The translations under genes were made by a program, and so were the position numbers. 64,000 nt of DNA from Himantopus leucocephalus. Taxonomy: Eukaryota; Chordata; Aves; Charadriiformes; Recurvirostridae. This document shows, one piece after another, positions 61,656 to 64,000 of the stretch. Under the pieces are notes generated by a model. That model searched no databases. It had not been told where the DNA came from and saw nothing but the letters and a program-made list of their open reading frames with translations. The stretch lies in assembly GCA_003993805.1 (NCBI GenBank), contig RSEF01000001.1, positions 205,420,563 through 205,484,562 of the forward strand, in the 5' to 3' direction. Position 1 is the stretch's first letter. Each line of letters opens with the position of its first letter.

Positions 61656-61702
61656 GCCTTTTGACTATAGCTGTAATTTTACAGTTACAGCTGCTAAAAG
61701 GC
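61656..61702. repeat. Imperfect hairpin in CRYL1 intron
   Basis: Nested inverted repeats: GCCTTTT (61656-61662) pairs with AAAAGGC (61696-61702), and AGCTGTAA (61669-61676) pairs with TTACAGCT (61685-61692). An alternative inner pairing is CTGTAA-TT-TTACAG at 61671-61684. No transcript evidence is available. Confidence 0.7.
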
Positions 61703-63613
61703 AAAAAATGCTGCTACCAGAGGAAAACACAACAGATCCCTCCAATGAAGGTGTATGTTATTCCATACATGTGAAGTCAGTTTCTCCTTGTCCTGTAGAC
61801 CCTATTAAATAAAAGCCTTTTATTTTTTCTCTTCAGAAATTAAAAACACATAAATGAGAAACAAGTTAGACCGTCCTCTCCTAGGGAATAACCCTACTCC
61901 CACTTATGTTAAGGAGATCATAAGTTGGTGGAATGATTCAGCAGGGTGGGTGCAAGGTCAGCAAGGTGTCTTCCACAAGGATCATTTTTTGTGCTAGGAA
62001 GTAAACAAGAAAGAGCTCTAACACAGTTTCATTAAGTCTAGGTGTGAGACAGTCTTCCCAAGGGGATTTTTCATCCTCTTCATCCTGGGTAACCTTCCTG
62101 TAAGCTTCCCCTTGAGCACTTGTCAGAGGGAAGAGGAAGTATGTTAGAGTTCACCAGAAGCTTTCACAGCTACAGAATTAGAATCTTAATTTAAAAATAA
62201 ATTCCACCAAAATCCTCAGTGACCCCTATGGTCAAGCTTCAAGATCTAGACGAGCTCAGAATCCTCCACACTTCTTATGGAACCACTTATATACCACAAT
62301 CTCATCTTCCTGGAGATTTTAATCTCCCATGATGCCACAGTATTGTCCTAATGCTCCTTTGGTATTTCATTAGTGCTTCGTGCTGTGCAGGGACCCTTTT
62401 CTCCTTTCCAAAAACTCACAGCGGTTCTGCAGTCTCCACCTTTAGGCCCTGAGCCAACCTGGTTTTAATCAACAGTCTTTACATCTGTGAGTCACACCCA
62501 CATCACAACTTCTGTCACTGAATTGGTTTGTAATCATATTAAATGTGACATGATGAAAAAAAACTATCTTACTTTTTCTCATACTACCAATTCATCATGC
62601 TCTCCTACTCATTCCAGTCTGTCTATAGAGTTATTTTGGACCCCACTGCACCCGGACCACATACCTTCTGTCTCCAAATTTGCAACTTTATCCTCTGTAT
62701 CTCCCAAATCCAGATATTTTTTTTCTGATTGCCACTAATATATGCATTCTCTCTCAGCAGCACTTGTTACACCCTTCTCTTCACTATCACTTCAATCAAG
62801 TCCCTTCCATCCACGCCCTGATGAGATCTTTTTCCAGTCCTGTCATTTTGTGCATATGACTTTTCTCCTAGATCCCTCTTACCAGCTCTATCTCTTTCCA
62901 TTTCATCATATTTGAGAAACTTCTTGTCCTACACATTTCACACCTCCTCACTTTGCTGGCTTTTATCTTCCTTCTTCCATGGCACCCTCACTCACCTCAC
63001 CCTGTAAGAAACACTTAGTATCAATGCTATTTCTCTCCCTGGCCATTTAAACTTCCTTTTATGATATCCCCCTTTTATGGGGCACTAGACGTAACTAGAT
63101 GTTTAACCCTATACCTTATCTTTGATCTTTTGGAATGGTCCACTGGATAACACTATAATACAATTACTAAGAATAAGGAATTTGGAATAAAAAAGTCTTG
63201 CAGCATTTAAGGACTGCCAAGTTAGTCACCTGAGAAGAGAGAGGTACACAAATTAGGGACTGAAGCCAATGCACCTGATTGCTGTGAAAATAAAATAAAA
63301 TGGACACACAGCCAAATCATGACTGCTTATTTTCCAAAAGATTAACAAAAATGGCAGGACTGCCCATTCTTCTTGTCTTTTACAATGACTGTAACCTAAA
63401 AGAAAATTGACTTTTAAAGAAAAAAAATACATTAAGACAGTATCAAAAGGTTATACAGAGGAAAATACAGACTCTTAAGACATTTATACGATCCATCACG
63501 CAAAACAGTTTTAGCAGGTCCTTAAAAGCAGCTGAAACTGCTAAATTAGATCAGGGCTGAAAAACTGCCGTATTCTCCTATCTCTGCTGCTGTATTTCAT
63601 GACCTCCTTGCAG

Positions 63614-63644
63614 ATTCCAGGTGAATAAAATATTCACCTGGAAT
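63614..63644. repeat. Perfect 14-bp inverted repeat with paired E-boxes
   Basis: ATTCCAGGTGAATA (63614-63627) and TATTCACCTGGAAT (63631-63644) are exact reverse complements around AAA. Each arm contains a CAGGTG/CACCTG E-box, the type bound by ZEB and SNAI repressors. It lies in the CRYL1 upstream intron. Confidence 0.85.
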
Positions 63645-64000
63645 ATAAAAATATTTCACCAAGATAAGCTTCCACTCAGTAATCCACAGTCCTACATATT
63701 CAGAGTAAGGTTTGAGACTTCTGATCTACAGCATTAATGAAACTGTTTGGTTGACATTTTCTGGATGAAGTCAACCAAAACTTTACCTTCAGAATAAGAC
63801 AAAGTCAAGCTATTTAACTAACACGCTTTTGCAACATAATTCCAAGCTACTATAGAATGCATTGGTACTGGTAAAAGTACAAAAGTAATAGTGTCAGCAG
63901 TGCACAGGGTGCTTCCCAGACAAATAAAGGCAGTAAGTCTCTGCTCCAAGGAGTTATGAACAAAATCAGATCTACCAGTGACCACTGTCAATGGAGGCAT

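Larger units (their letters stand above)
59191..64000 (-). other. CRYL1: CRYL1 upstream intron (partial)
   Basis: This is the 3' part of the intron preceding the 106-nt exon; its donor lies beyond the window. I looked for the preceding CRYL1 segment (the part carrying the VLNRLQYA-like motif) and did not find it on the minus strand. The sequence is AT-rich with a pyrimidine-rich stretch at about 62.3-63.0 kb. It holds two short inverted repeats (61656-61702 and 63614-63644), described separately. No interspersed repeat is recognisable. Confidence 0.75.

Noticed and set aside
1..64000. CRISPR arrays, bacterial operons, tRNA or rRNA genes
   Set aside because: The window is vertebrate nuclear DNA; no spaced direct-repeat array, cloverleaf or rRNA sequence was recognised.

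Overview
This is nuclear DNA from a bird. The recognisable repeats are avian CR1 LINEs and a solo LTR of the common avian ERVL-type family. The one protein-coding gene present is split by kilobase-scale introns. The assembly style (two 100-N gaps, six isolated single Ns, three of them flanked by near-identical direct repeats) suggests a short-read scaffold. I cannot name the species; a non-galliform bird is only a guess from the LTR family.

Region 42.55-64.0 kb: the 3' end of CRYL1 (lambda-crystallin / L-gulonate 3-dehydrogenase) on the minus strand. Three coding exons are clear, with canonical splice sites and matching phases: 59085-59190, 44827-44933 and the terminal exon 42702-42848. They encode the C-terminal 3-hydroxyacyl-CoA-dehydrogenase-like domain; the rest of the gene lies beyond position 64000. 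The ~14 kb intron between the first two exons carries a long decayed CR1 (about 45.34-47.96 kb) and a solo LTR (53.13-54.30 kb) split by a younger CR1 insertion.

Region 8.6-42.5 kb: about 34 kb with no recognisable gene. It holds CR1 fragments, a probable second LTR, an AT-rich degenerate tandem repeat, simple-sequence tracts and assembly scars. In other vertebrates the neighbours on this side of CRYL1 are the beta-connexin genes GJB6 and GJB2. By position this interval would correspond to the human DFNB1 upstream region that contains distal regulation of those genes.

Region 7.73-8.57 kb: a strong CpG island. On its minus strand a GC box abuts a TTAAAA box, followed ~170 nt later by a canonical splice donor. 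I interpret it as the promoter and first non-coding exon of GJB6 or GJB2, transcribed away from CRYL1, with the coding exon beyond position 1; 1-8094 would then be intron. The island edge holds an almost perfect 36-37 bp GC-rich inverted repeat with a 4-nt loop.

Nearly all open frames here are short chance frames with no splice, family or composition support. I see no CRISPR, operon, tRNA, rRNA or other discrete new system. The most useful observations are the CpG-island hairpin, the connexin-like promoter, the nested LTR/CR1, and three probable false duplications.
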